DNA from: Streptomyces nigrescens
Lineage (GTDB): Bacteria > Actinomycetota > Actinomycetes > Streptomycetales > Streptomycetaceae
DNA length: 64,000 nt
Reading direction: 5' to 3'
Assembly (NCBI GenBank): GCA_024349765.1
Contig: AP026073.1
Location: 3,162,001 to 3,226,000, forward strand
The translations under genes and the position numbers were made by a program. The notes under the pieces were generated by a model. That model saw nothing but the letters and a program-made list of their open reading frames with translations, made no database searches and was not told where the DNA came from. This document shows, one piece after another, positions 49,937 through 58,714 of the stretch (position 1 is its first letter; each line of letters begins with the position of its first letter).

Positions 49937-50608
49937 TCATTTGGGAATGGTCGAGGCGACGTCGTCGAGGGTGGAGTCTTTGACGAGTCCGGTGTCCTCC
50001 AGGACGTCCATGTGGTCCTGGACGGTGTTGTTGGTTTGCGCGGCCAGTCGCCGGATCAGCGAGTTCTTGGTCGTGGCGCGCACCTCGCCGATGGTGATGA
50101 AGATCTTGCCGTGGGAGGCACGCAGCAGGTCCACGAAGAGCTGGTCGAACGCCTGGCCCCGGGCGTTCTTCAGCTGGTCCACCCAGCCCTGTTGTTCGGC
50201 GGTGGCCTGGTCGGGGATGGGTACGTTCAGCGCCTGGGAGTCCTCGCGGTCCAGCTCGTCGAGCTTGCTGTGCCCTTCGAGCAGATGCATACCGGCGCGC
50301 TTGATGGCTTCGCTCGATGCGTGTGTCTGGGCGAGCCGGCCCGCCGGCATCTCCCACAGGCCGGCCTGCCGGACCTTGGTGAGGAAGAGCTTGTCCAACG
50401 CGGAGACCGTGCCGGTGTTGCCCCCACCAGGGCCGGCCAGGGCCGCGCTCGCGGCCGGCAGATTGGCGGAGACGGACTCGTCGGCAGAGCTGTTCCGCTG
50501 CCACAGCCACACCGACACGGCAGCGATGGCCGTGGTGAGGGCGACTGCGGCGGCTATGAGGCGGCCGCGGTTCGAGGTGGGCCGGGGGTTTCGCGCATGA
50601 GATTTCAT
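49937..50608 (-). CDS. DUF4142 family exported protein
   Basis: A 223-residue protein (ATG 50608) with a basic N-terminus and a signal/anchor helix (GRLIAAAVALTTAIAAVSVWLW). The mature part is the helical DUF4142 domain: SALDKLFLTKVRQAGLWEMPAGRLAQTHASSEAIKRAGMHLLEGHSKLDELDRE, resembling ferritin-like bundles but without a clear di-iron site. Typically found outside the membrane and of unknown function, often in stress-linked loci. Confidence 0.88.
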   Translation of the reverse strand: MKSHARNPRPTSNRGRLIAAAVALTTAIAAVSVWLWQRNSSADESVSANLPAASAALAGPGGGNTGTVSALDKLFLTKVRQAGLWEMPAGRLAQTHASSEAIKRAGMHLLEGHSKLDELDREDSQALNVPIPDQATAEQQGWVDQLKNARGQAFDQLFVDLLRASHGKIFITIGEVRATTKNSLIRRLAAQTNNTVQDHMDVLEDTGLVKDSTLDDVASTIPK

Positions 50609-50849
50609 CGTGCCTCCTGGATTGCGCGCGACGGAGTGCCGACGGGCGCCGCCGTCCGGGCGAGGGTGGGCGGTGCCACGCTAACCGTTGCACTGGGCAA
50701 GGAAGCGGATTGATCGACGATGCTCAAATCCGGCCGCCGGCCGGTGCGCGTGAGCTACGATCCCGTTTCTTCGCGCCATGGGCAGGGGTGCCGGCTCTAA
50801 CCATGCCGGGCGTCGCCCACGGGTTTCCCACGCTCCACAGGAAGCTGGG

Positions 50850-51551
50850 TTACCTTCGAGCTGCGGTGTCGGAGGGGAGTTCGGCGAAGCGCTCGCGATA
50901 GGCGCTCGCGATAGGCGCTCGCGAAGCGGCCCAGGTGGGAGACGCCCCACCGGTAGGCGATCGTGCCGATGGGGTCGGTGGAGGCGAGGATGTCCGCACG
51001 GATCCGGTCGAGCCGCAGGGTGCGGACGTGGGACAGGGGCGAGAGACCGAGTCGGTTGCGGAACGCCGAACTGATGGTGCGAGGGCTGCAGTGGGCGGCC
51101 TGAGCGATGTCACTGAGACTGATGTGCTCGGTGAGGTTCGCCTCGATGAACGCGAGGGCTGCGCGTACCGCACGCGGGTGGCCGGGTGGCCGGGGGGGAG
51201 GGCCGTCCCGCAGCTCGGCCGTGTGCGAGTGCGGCTGGCCAGGAGCAGGGCGGTGATGAGGGCCCGCAGCTGGCTGCGCTGCACGTCCGAGCGCTGGAAG
51301 AGGGGGTCTCCCGAGTCCAGCTGTTCGACGAGGGACCGGACCAGTAGCCGCACCGCCCGGCCCTTGGACGTGGCCAGGTCCAGCGCGAAGTCAAAGCGTA
51401 GGGGGGACAGCGGCGGGTGCCCGGTCAGCGCACCGAACTCCTGGTACAGCTGCTCATGTACGCCTCCAGAGCACCTGATTTCTTCGAAACCGTAAGCTCC
51501 GTCGGCGCTCCGCCTTATCCGAATCAGGCGGCGACCATCCGCCGCGCGCAA
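50850..51551 (-). pseudogene. AraC-family regulator, broken by truncation and two frameshifts
   Basis: The first part (LRFDFALDLATSKGRAVRLLVRSL...SQLRALITALLLA) is the end of an AraC effector domain. Near 51238 one base is missing: adding one restores LLLAQPHSHTAELRD and leads into AVRAALAFIEANLTEHISLSDIAQAAHCSPRTISSAFRNRLG, the AraC DNA-binding domain. Near the end a 13-bp unit, GCTCGCGATAGGC, is duplicated (50891-50916). Removing one copy restores the family tail GRFASAYRERFAELPSDTAARR. About 100 N-terminal residues also seem absent. Sequencing error could explain one lesion but hardly all. Confidence 0.75.
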
Positions 51552-51609
51552 TCGACTACCTGATCGGCGACCGCATCCGCGCCCTCCTGCGCTTCGACCG
51601 GCGTACGGG

Positions 51610-52791
51610 TCACGGCGTCAAGTCGAGAAATTCCCAGTGCGCTTGGGGTTGCGCGCCGCTGAGCCATTTCCCGCAGTTCTGCAGGACCGTGGGGCTTGAC
51701 GTGATGTGCTGGGTACCCGTGCCGAGGTCACGCAGAAACCGGTCGATCGGCCCGCGCCGGATCGCCGCCGTCCCGGCCCATCGGTGCACCGTCTGACCCA
51801 CCTCCTGCACGGTCCACGTCGCGTGGTTGAGCGCCAGCCTGAGCAGCGTGTCCTGCTCCGTACTCGTCAACTCGCCTGCTTCCAGAATGTCTTCGATCCC
51901 CCGCCATACCTCCATCGCCCACGCCCGTGCCGAACGAAGCTTGGCTTCGGCCGTCGCGTACTCCGCGTGGAACTGCGCGGTGTCGACGGCGGCGTTATGT
52001 GTGCCGGATTTGGCCGCGGCGACCCTCTTCAGTTCGTCGAGCAGGCGCCGCCCGACACCCAACGCCCAACCGGTGTGTCCGATCGCGGACATGTTGACCA
52101 ATCCGAGGCGATAGATCGCGCCACCGTTGGCCGGGTTGGTCGTGGTGGCGAGATACGTGTGCGTCGCCGGTACATGCACATCGGCGCAGTGGTAATCAAT
52201 GCTGTGCGTCGCACGCAGCCCGAGCACATCCCAGTTGTCGACGAGTTCCACCTGCGACTTCGGCATCGCCAGCACCCGCAGCTCCCCGGTGCCCTCGACC
52301 TGGATCGCGCTGTGGATGTGGGTGGCGTGCGCCATACCGGAGGCGAACTGCCAACTGCCGCTCACCAGATAGCCACCCTCCACCGGGACGGCCCGCCCGG
52401 GCCGGGTGCCGTGCCCAGCCAACAACGCGTGGTCCCCACCCGCGACATCCGGGAACAAGTCGGCCATCGCAACAGCATCGAGATAGGCCGCAGTGGTGCC
52501 GGTCATCAACTGCAGCGCCATCATCGTCCAACCGGCCGCGGAATCGTGGTAGCTGACCCGCTCGACCGTCTCTATCAATTGGCATGGGGAGAACTCGTAG
52601 CCGCCGAGGCTCTGCGGCAGTGCGGCCCTCACGACCCCGGCACCCAGCAACGCCCGCCCGACGTCCTCGGTGAGTCTGCCGAGTTCCTCGGCCGCGTCCG
52701 CGTCCGCCTCAAGCGCCCCGCCGAGTGCGTCAATCCGCTCGAGCACCGCGGGGAATTCCGGGCTGACATGCAATCCCATCGAGACCGCCAT
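51610..52791 (-). CDS. Acyl-CoA-dehydrogenase-fold flavoenzyme (group D monooxygenase-like)
   Basis: A 393-residue protein (ATG 52791; GAGGAG about ten bases upstream). The fold follows acyl-CoA dehydrogenases: helical N-domain, beta middle (GGYLVSGSWQFASGMAHATHIHSAIQ, VDNWDVLGLRATHSIDYHCADVHVPATHTY) and helical C-domain. The catalytic Glu of true dehydrogenases is not apparent. GSWQFASG and LRATHS-like text resemble flavin-dependent hydroxylases (HsaA, pigment hydroxylases) that use reduced FMN. No reductase partner is adjacent. Substrate unknown. Confidence 0.85.
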   Translation of the reverse strand: MAVSMGLHVSPEFPAVLERIDALGGALEADADAAEELGRLTEDVGRALLGAGVVRAALPQSLGGYEFSPCQLIETVERVSYHDSAAGWTMMALQLMTGTTAAYLDAVAMADLFPDVAGGDHALLAGHGTRPGRAVPVEGGYLVSGSWQFASGMAHATHIHSAIQVEGTGELRVLAMPKSQVELVDNWDVLGLRATHSIDYHCADVHVPATHTYLATTTNPANGGAIYRLGLVNMSAIGHTGWALGVGRRLLDELKRVAAAKSGTHNAAVDTAQFHAEYATAEAKLRSARAWAMEVWRGIEDILEAGELTSTEQDTLLRLALNHATWTVQEVGQTVHRWAGTAAIRRGPIDRFLRDLGTGTQHITSSPTVLQNCGKWLSGAQPQAHWEFLDLTP

Positions 52792-52865
52792 GGATGGTTG
52801 CTCCTCGCTATGAGTATTGAGTCGGCGTCACCATAAAATTGAAACCGTACAGTTCTTCGCACCGC

Positions 52866-53139
52866 CCCATGCCCACCGTGTCCTCACCCTCGCCGACCGC
52901 ACCGCCGGCGAGGTCATCGCCCAGGCGAGCAACTGGAGACCCTGCACGACATCCGCTACGACCTGGAGAACAAGGTGGCGGCTCTGCGCAGCCTCGCCAC
53001 CGAGCACCGGGAACGCCTGCGGATGAGCCTGGACGGACACTTCGAGGCCATCGAGCGCACGGCCGCCGAAGTCCTCGAAGCGGTGCCGCCCCAAGGGCGC
53101 CCGGCACCGAGCCTGATACCTGCCACGCCTGAGCGAGCC
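52866..53139 (+). pseudogene. Remnant of a coiled-coil protein
   Basis: In two frames the sequence reads AHRVLTLADRTAGEVIAQAS and then, after a shift near 52937, LHDIRYDLENKVAALRSLATEHRERL followed by RMSLDGHFEAIERTAAEVLEAV. This is the C-terminal coiled-coil style of Streptomyces filament/DivIVA-like proteins. No start codon, upstream domain or ribosome site is present, so it is a decayed fragment. Confidence 0.5.
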
Positions 53140-53291
53140 GGCCTCGCGGCGACCGGGCTCTCCGCCCGCCCACGGAGGCCCGGACGCATGCGGCCAACGA
53201 GCCATCAGGGGCTGCATTCACCCTGGCGCTGTGCGGCTCCCCGCAACATCACCACGTGCCACGTGAGGTGTGGGCATCGGGCCACTGGCCG

Positions 53292-53588
53292 TCACGGCTG
53301 GCCGGTACCTGTCCCGCTGGTCCAGCGTGGGGGCCCGCGGAGGGTGGCCAGGCGACGGTGGTACTCCTCCTCGTCGATCTCTCCGCGTGCGTACCGCTCC
53401 GCAAGGATCTGCTCGGGGCTGGGGCCGCCCCGAGGGGCCGGGTGCCCGTTGTGGAGGGGGCCCGATCGACTCAGTGCGCGAACGATGAGGACAACGATGA
53501 GAATGAGCAGCGCGAAGAAGAGGATCATGCTGACCGACATCGCCAGCCAGCCCCAAGCGCTCACACCGTAGCGGTCATGCCAGAACAT
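53292..53588 (-). CDS. SHOCT-domain small membrane protein
   Basis: A 98-residue protein with one membrane helix (WGWLAMSVSMILFFALLILIVVLIVRAL, residues 12-40) and a C-terminal SHOCT motif (PSPEQILAERYARGEIDEEEYHRRLATL). Common in actinobacteria next to stress genes. The ATG at 53588 is followed by the typical FWHDRYGVSAWGWL. It is divergent from the YcxB-like gene, with a weak palindrome between them. Confidence 0.93.
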   Translation of the reverse strand: MFWHDRYGVSAWGWLAMSVSMILFFALLILIVVLIVRALSRSGPLHNGHPAPRGGPSPEQILAERYARGEIDEEEYHRRLATLRGPPRWTSGTGTGQP

Positions 53589-53716
53589 CGAAATTCACTT
53601 CCCGCGTCGCGCGGGTGCGGGCCCATTGCCCGCAGCTGACCTCACTTCCATGTTCCCTCCCTCTGGGCTGCGGGGCCACGGGCCCGGAGGCCGTCCGCGG
53701 CACCGAAGCGGTCGGG

Positions 53717-53730
53717 GCGCCGACCGATCC
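53717..53730. promoter_or_regulatory. Weak match to the GGNCCGWYCGGNCC palindrome
   Basis: GCGCCGACCGATCC matches the pattern at all but two fixed positions. It lies between the divergent SHOCT and YcxB-like genes. Weak on its own; listed because stronger copies occur at 55864, 57679 and 57717. Confidence 0.3.
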
Positions 53731-53895
53731 ACCACCTCCGTCATGCACGGCTCCATGAACGATCACGCCACAGCGGCCCCGGAGTCCTGTCTCACGGCCC
53801 TGGTCTCGATGACGTACGGCGCCGACCACCGCCGGTCGCCGGAGTGGCTGAAAATGCCTCTACGATCCGGTTGATCACCGAACCGTGGAGGGGAC

Positions 53896-54834
53896 ATGGC
53901 CGAGGGCCGGGAAACAGATGCGGTCGCCGAGAGACCGGTGGAGCTGGCCTACCGGCCGACCGTCGGCGAATTGGCGTCCGCGCTGCGGGCACGCGCGAGA
54001 AGCACCGGCGTGGGACGCTTTCAGCGCGGGGCGCTGGTCTGGACGGTGGCGGTCTCGACCGTCGGCGCCCTGCTGTCGGCGGCTGGCTCCGGCCGCCATG
54101 GCACACGGTGGGAGCTGTATGTGGGGGTGGTGGTCTTCGTCGCCTTCATGACCGCGGTGCCGTGGTTGCAGGCGCGCCGCCTCCATCGGCTCGCCGAACG
54201 GCAGGGGGACATCCGCGGGACGGTCGACGACACCGGGGTCCGGATCACCACCGCGCACAGCTCGGGCAGCCACGACTGGCACCTCTACTCGCGCTATGTC
54301 GAGACGCCGGAGCTGTTCGTGCTGCTCAGCGCCGACAAGTCCGCCGTCGGTTTCGTCGTCCTGCCCAAGCGGGCCGTGGCGGACCCGGAGGAGGTGGACC
54401 GGCTGCGGGCGGTCCTCGACCGGCGGCTGGTGCGTGCGGACGCCGCCGGGGCGCCCGGAAGCCCGCGGAGCCGGGGCGCGGCCGTCGGCCGCGGGGCCGG
54501 TTCTGTCGGACTGTTGCTGCTGGGGCTGCTGCTGTTCTTCTTCGCCTTCGCCGCCGTCCAACAGGCCGCGCACCCGGACCGCTTTCCCGGGCTCCAGAAC
54601 AACACCGCCCCGATATCGGCCGTCATGCTGGGACTGGGGACGCTTGCGGTCGCCGGGGCTTGGTGGCTCGTACGGCGGATGACGGCCATGCGGACCGTGA
54701 CCGCCGTGCTTGCCGTCCTCGTCCTGCTGGCCGGTGGCGCCGCCCTGTACCGCGTGGGGCCGATGCTCCACTGCTGGGGCTCGGACCGGATCGCCCGTGG
54801 GTCCGAGGGCACCTACGTCTGCTACGACTTCTGA
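53896..54834 (+). CDS. YcxB-like membrane protein
   Basis: A 312-residue protein: two membrane helices early (about residues 46-65 and 73-92), a YcxB-type soluble middle (GTVDDTGVRITTAHSSGSHDWHLYSRYVETPELFVLLSADKSAVGFVVLPKRA), and three further helices in the C-terminal half. The start ATG at 53896 follows GGAGGGGAC. YcxB-like domains occur in many membrane proteins of unknown function. The final CWGSDRIARGSEGTYVCYDF has two Cys that could pair outside. Confidence 0.85.
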   Translation: MAEGRETDAVAERPVELAYRPTVGELASALRARARSTGVGRFQRGALVWTVAVSTVGALLSAAGSGRHGTRWELYVGVVVFVAFMTAVPWLQARRLHRLAERQGDIRGTVDDTGVRITTAHSSGSHDWHLYSRYVETPELFVLLSADKSAVGFVVLPKRAVADPEEVDRLRAVLDRRLVRADAAGAPGSPRSRGAAVGRGAGSVGLLLLGLLLFFFAFAAVQQAAHPDRFPGLQNNTAPISAVMLGLGTLAVAGAWWLVRRMTAMRTVTAVLAVLVLLAGGAALYRVGPMLHCWGSDRIARGSEGTYVCYDF

Positions 54835-54882
54835 ACGGGCCACGGACTTCGGGGTGGGCCGTGCCGCTGGTTGAGATCGTCT

Positions 54883-55776
54883 TCAGTGGGGGACGACCGC
54901 GACCGGAGCCGGGCAGTGGTGCAGGAGGGCATGAGCGATGTGCCCGATGCGGGGTGGGAGCGCCCTCGGCGAGGGCGTGTGCCGACCGACGACGACGAGG
55001 GCGGCCCGGCTCCCGGCTTCCAGGAGGTGGCGGGCCGGCTGCCCGATGACGGCCTGCTCCGCCACGTCCACGGTCGGGTACTTCTCGCGCCAGGGCCCCA
55101 GCGTCCGGCGCAAGGCCGCCTGCTCTTCGGCCGCGATGTCGGCGTCCTCGTTCGGGTCGGCGCCGACGGCGTAGAACATCGGAGGGTTCCAGCCGTGCAC
55201 CACGATCAGAGGAGCGACGCGCAGCGCCGCCGCGTCGAAGGCGAAGCGGATGACGTCGTCGCAGGGCCGACCGAGGTCGAGGCCGAGGACCACCGGCCGT
55301 GGGGAGGCCGCCCCGGAAGGGTGTCCCCGGTGCGGCCCGTCGTCCGCCGCCCGGGCCCGTACCACGACGACGGGGCGCTCACTGTGTGCCACCGTGGCCA
55401 GCGCGACCGAGCCGAGCAGGAACCCGGCGACCGGGCCGATGCCGACGGTGCCGATCACCAGGAGTTCTGCCGCTTCGGCGGCTTCGCACAGAACCTCCGG
55501 GGGAGGGCCGGTGAGCCGCTCCGCAGTGATGTCGAGGCCCGGATGGCGGTGGTGCAGCCAGGTGGTCACCTCCTGCGGTACGCCCTCGGACCAGCGTCGG
55601 GCGGCCTCCGGGCCCTCTGGTGGCGGATGGGAGTAGGGCTGCCATTCCCCTGCGTGGACGAGCCGCAGTGGTGCGTCCCGGAGCTGTGCTTCCCGGGCAC
55701 CCCAGTCGGCGGCGGCGAGGCCGGCCGGTGATCCGTCCACGCCGACGGCCACGGGGCGGGGGACAGGGCTGGTCAT
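54883..55776 (-). CDS. Universal stress protein, two USP domains
   Basis: 297 residues from ATG 55776 (a longer upstream reading is out of context). Domain 1: PRPVAVGVDGSPAGLAAADWGAREAQLRDAPLRLVHA with the ATP loop GTVGIGPVAGFLLGSVALATVAHSERPVVVV. Domain 2: PRPVVLGLDLGRPCDDVIRFAFDAAALRVAPLIVVHGW, whose C-terminal loop (GRHTPSPRALPPRIGHIAHALLHHCPAPVAVV) is less canonical. Tandem USPs bind ATP and are typical of dormancy/hypoxia regulons. A GGNCCGWYCGGNCC palindrome lies 88 bp upstream. Confidence 0.95.
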   Translation of the reverse strand: MTSPVPRPVAVGVDGSPAGLAAADWGAREAQLRDAPLRLVHAGEWQPYSHPPPEGPEAARRWSEGVPQEVTTWLHHRHPGLDITAERLTGPPPEVLCEAAEAAELLVIGTVGIGPVAGFLLGSVALATVAHSERPVVVVRARAADDGPHRGHPSGAASPRPVVLGLDLGRPCDDVIRFAFDAAALRVAPLIVVHGWNPPMFYAVGADPNEDADIAAEEQAALRRTLGPWREKYPTVDVAEQAVIGQPARHLLEAGSRAALVVVGRHTPSPRALPPRIGHIAHALLHHCPAPVAVVPH

Positions 55777-55863
55777 GGCGTACCTCCGGAGCGAGAGCTG
55801 CGGTCTCCGATGCCCCTTGCCCGGCGTGCCCGGCTTCGGGGAGGGGCCGCGGGGCCTGGCCGC

Positions 55864-55877
55864 GGGCCGACCGGTCC
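55864..55877. promoter_or_regulatory. GGNCCGWYCGGNCC palindrome upstream of a USP gene
   Basis: GGGCCGACCGGTCC lies 88 bp before the USP start at 55776. It fits the same palindrome as sites upstream of the CBS-BON and DUF1918 genes. DevR/OsdR-like control is inferred. Confidence 0.5.
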
Positions 55878-55969
55878 AACGGGCTGTGGGGCGCGCTCGC
55901 CGGCCTGCCGCGCAGGGCATGCCGCCTGGGGCGATACGCGAAGGGAATGGGCTTCCTGGACGGTCACGG

Positions 55970-56848
55970 TCACTCCCGGCGGCGGACCACCGCGACAGGG
56001 CAGTGCGAGTGATGGAGGACGGCCTGGCTGACGGAGCCCAGGAGGAGGCCCGCGAAGCCACCCCGGCCACGTGCTCCCACCACCAGCAACTGGGCGCTGC
56101 GGCTCGCTTCGATCAGGGCGGGCCGGATACGGGACTCCATCAGGCTCCTGCGCACGGTGACCTCCGGGTACCTGACCTGATGGCCGGACAGCGATTCGGC
56201 GAGCAACCGCTCCTCCTCGTCGTGAAGCCGGTCGAGGTTCACCACCATCCTCCGCAGATCGCCGGGGGTCTCATAGGCGCGTTCGGTCCAGGTGTTCCAC
56301 ACGCGCAGGGCGAGCAACCCCGCCTCTCGCAGCGACGCCTCGGCGAACGCGAAGCCCACCGCTTCCGCACCCTCGGGTGAGCCGTCGACCGCCAGGAGCA
56401 CAGGTCCCTCGGGCGCTGGTCTGCCCCGGACCACCATGACCGGGCACGCGCCGTGCGCCGCGAGGTGGACGGCCGTCGATCCCACGAGCAGACCGGCGAA
56501 ACTGCCGAGCCCACGGCTGCCGACCACGATCAACTCGGCGGCGTGTGACTGGACTTCCAGTGCCGAGAGCGGATCGTCGATGACGACGGTGTGGGTGACG
56601 TCCACCGCTGGTTCCAGGTTCTGCGCGTGTGCCACGGCCTCGGCGACGATGTGCTCGGCCAAGTCGCGCAGACCGGACTCGGCCGGCCCGAGCCTGGTGC
56701 GGCCGAGCGGCGTGTCCCGGGCCGGCCAGCCGAACGCGTGCACCACGCGCAGCGCGGTGCCGCGCAGGTGTGCTTCGTGCGCGGCGACCTCCACCGCGGC
56801 GAAGCTCGATTCCGAGCCGTCGAACCCCACCACCACCGGGTCACTCAT
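55970..56848 (-). CDS. Universal stress protein, two USP domains
   Basis: 292 residues; the ATG at 56848 has GGGAG six bases upstream (a GTG one codon earlier is too close). Both ATP loops are canonical: GSRGLGSFAGLLVGSTAVHLAAHGACPVMVVR and GARGRGGFAGLLLGSVSQAVLHHSHCPVAVVRR. Separated from the other USP by a 193-bp gap. It shares the tandem-domain plan of actinobacterial dormancy USPs and probably senses or binds ATP. Confidence 0.96.
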   Translation of the reverse strand: MSDPVVVGFDGSESSFAAVEVAAHEAHLRGTALRVVHAFGWPARDTPLGRTRLGPAESGLRDLAEHIVAEAVAHAQNLEPAVDVTHTVVIDDPLSALEVQSHAAELIVVGSRGLGSFAGLLVGSTAVHLAAHGACPVMVVRGRPAPEGPVLLAVDGSPEGAEAVGFAFAEASLREAGLLALRVWNTWTERAYETPGDLRRMVVNLDRLHDEEERLLAESLSGHQVRYPEVTVRRSLMESRIRPALIEASRSAQLLVVGARGRGGFAGLLLGSVSQAVLHHSHCPVAVVRRRE

Positions 56849-56924
56849 CACCGACTCCCTTCTGCGCGGTGCACCGTCCGTCGCCCCGCGGGTACGAGGC
56901 CCGCTGCGTGCGGAGGGGGACGGC

Positions 56925-57599
56925 TCAGGTCCCGACGGAGGCCCCGCGGGTGTCGTCGGTTTCGTACGCGAGGTGCTCGGAGACCGAGATGACGCCGTCC
57001 ACGCTGTGGCACAGCCGCGTGAGGACGGGGATGAGGCCCTTGGCCGGGACGGTTCCGGTGAGGGTGACCTGCCCTTCGCGTACCTCGACGGTCACCCCGG
57101 AAGGGGCGAGGCCCAGGGTCCGGTGCAGCAGATCCTGGGTGATCTCGGCGCGGATCGCGTTGTCGGGGCGCAGGAAGATCCGCAGGAGGTCGGCGCGGCT
57201 GACGATGCCCACCAGCTTGTCGGTCTCGTCCACCACGGGAAGGCGCTTGACGTTCTGGACCGCCATCAGGCGGGCTGCCTCGACCACGGTCCATTCCTCA
57301 CGCGCGCACACCGCGGGAGCCGACATCAGCTCTTCCGCCCGTGCTCCTTCGGCCTTGGCCCGTTCCCAGGCCTCGAGGTGCGGGATCGGCGTCCGGCCGG
57401 CGGGATCGGCCTGGTCCGCCGACTTGCGGAGCAGGTCCGCCTCGGAGACCACGCCCATCGGGCGGCCTGCCGCATCCACCACCGGGACCGCGGTGACGTC
57501 GTGCTCCGCCAGCGTCCTGACGATCTCCTTGAACGGTGTCTGCGGCGGTACCTGGATGACGCCCCTGGTCATGAGTTCCCCGACCGTTCGGTGATGCAT
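56925..57599 (-). CDS. CBS-domain pair plus BON domain protein
   Basis: 224 residues; the ATG at 57599 follows GGAGGGAGAAGG. Two CBS motifs (TVGELMTRGVIQVPPQTPFKEIVRTLAEHDVTAVPVVDAAGRPMGVVSEADLL and VVEAARLMAVQNVKRLPVVDETDKLVGIVSRADLLRIFL) are followed by a BON domain (TLGLAPSGVTVEVREGQVTLTGTVPAKGLIPVLTRLCHSVDGVISVSEHL). CBS pairs bind adenosyl nucleotides, while BON binds membranes or lipids. The Hrp1-like CBS protein of mycobacterial dormancy lacks BON, so this is a related, larger version. Confidence 0.94.
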   Translation of the reverse strand: MHHRTVGELMTRGVIQVPPQTPFKEIVRTLAEHDVTAVPVVDAAGRPMGVVSEADLLRKSADQADPAGRTPIPHLEAWERAKAEGARAEELMSAPAVCAREEWTVVEAARLMAVQNVKRLPVVDETDKLVGIVSRADLLRIFLRPDNAIRAEITQDLLHRTLGLAPSGVTVEVREGQVTLTGTVPAKGLIPVLTRLCHSVDGVISVSEHLAYETDDTRGASVGT

Positions 57600-57678
57600 G
57601 TCCTTCTCCCTCCGGCGGATCATGAGAGCGGTCGCCTGGCCACCTCTCCATCCTGACCCGCTGCCTTCCGCGCCGGAT

Positions 57679-57730
57679 GAGCCGACCGGCCCTTTCGGCG
57701 GCGGGAAGCCGCATCAGGTCCGTTCGGCCC
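57679..57730. promoter_or_regulatory. Two GGNCCGWYCGGNCC palindromes in a divergent promoter
   Basis: GAGCCGACCGGCCC (57679-57692) and GGTCCGTTCGGCCC (57717-57730), centre spacing 38 bp, lie between the CBS-BON gene (start 57599) and the DUF1918 gene (start 57824). Two sites in one divergent region argue for a real regulator target. Confidence 0.55.
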
Positions 57731-57823
57731 TGGCGTGAGGCCGGGTGGGCGCATGCCGTCGGCCTGCCGCTGTGCCACGTTGAAAGCAGGAATGTCACGG
57801 CAGCGTCGGAGAGCGGTGAGGAC

Positions 57824-58714
57824 ATGCGAGCGCACATCGGAGACCAGCTCGTGGTGGAGAGCCCGTCCACGGGCGCCGTCAGGCGGGACGGCGAAATCGT
57901 CAGGGTTCCTCACGAGGACGGGACTCCGCCCTACGAGGTGCGCTGGGCGGACACGAATGAGGTGACCCTCGTCTTCCCGGGGCCGGACGCGCACGTCCAG
58001 CACCTCTCACATCCGCCGGAGGCCGAGCGGCCCCGGCCGACGCCGGCGGAGTCGGACAAGCCCGCCCTGTGGCCGTTCGACCCCGGTGACGTCGGGCGTC
58101 GGGTGGCCCATGAGCGCAGGCGGCAGAGGCTCACCCGGGCGGAGGTGGCCGAGCGCAGTGGCATTTCGGCGTCCTACCTGGCCTACCTGGAGGAACGGCC
58201 GGCGAATCCGACCAGCGGCACACTCAACGGCCTGGCCGGTGCGCTGGGCACCACCGTGCGGCAGCTGCGCGGTGCCGGGGTCGATCTGCCGCCCGGTGGC
58301 GGCGAGGCCGGGTACCACCCCGAATTGCGGGAGCTCGATCCCGAGGAATGCCGGAGCCGGCTGTCGACGCACGGGGTGGGACGCATCGCGGTGATGACGG
58401 CCGACGGGCTGACGGTGGTCCCGGTGAATTACGAGGTCGTCGACGGGGCGATCGCCTATCGGACCGCGCCGGGCACGGCTCCGGCAGCGGCGGTGGGGGA
58501 GAAGGTGGCTTTCGAGGTCGACCACGTGGACGAGGCCATGAGTCGGGGCTGGAGCGTGCTCGTCCTCGGCCCGGCCCGTGCCGTCACCGAACCCGAGGCC
58601 GTGCGCCGGCTGACCGAGCGGGCCCATACGAAGCCCTGGGCAGGCGGTGAACGACCGCTGTGGGTGCTCATCGAACCCGAGCGCCTCACGGGACGACGCA
58701 TCCACACCGACTGA
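57824..58714 (+). CDS. DUF1918 - XRE helix-turn-helix - pyridoxamine-oxidase-like fusion protein
   Basis: 296 residues; the ATG at 57824 follows GGTGAG. Three parts: a DUF1918 barrel (residues 1-58, MRAHIGDQLVVES...VRWADTNEVTLVFPGPDAHV); an XRE-type HTH (about 88-150, VGRRVAHERRRQRLTRAEVAERSGISASYLAYLEERPANPTSGTLNGLAGALG); and a PNPOx-like flavin-binding domain (about 165-290, SRLSTHGVGRIAVMTADGLTVVPVNYEVVDGAIAYRT...VAFEVDHVDEAMSRGWSVLVLGPA). It could be a flavin- or nitro-compound-sensing regulator. Family relatives appear in mycobacterial dormancy regulons. Confidence 0.9.
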   Translation: MRAHIGDQLVVESPSTGAVRRDGEIVRVPHEDGTPPYEVRWADTNEVTLVFPGPDAHVQHLSHPPEAERPRPTPAESDKPALWPFDPGDVGRRVAHERRRQRLTRAEVAERSGISASYLAYLEERPANPTSGTLNGLAGALGTTVRQLRGAGVDLPPGGGEAGYHPELRELDPEECRSRLSTHGVGRIAVMTADGLTVVPVNYEVVDGAIAYRTAPGTAPAAAVGEKVAFEVDHVDEAMSRGWSVLVLGPARAVTEPEAVRRLTERAHTKPWAGGERPLWVLIEPERLTGRRIHTD

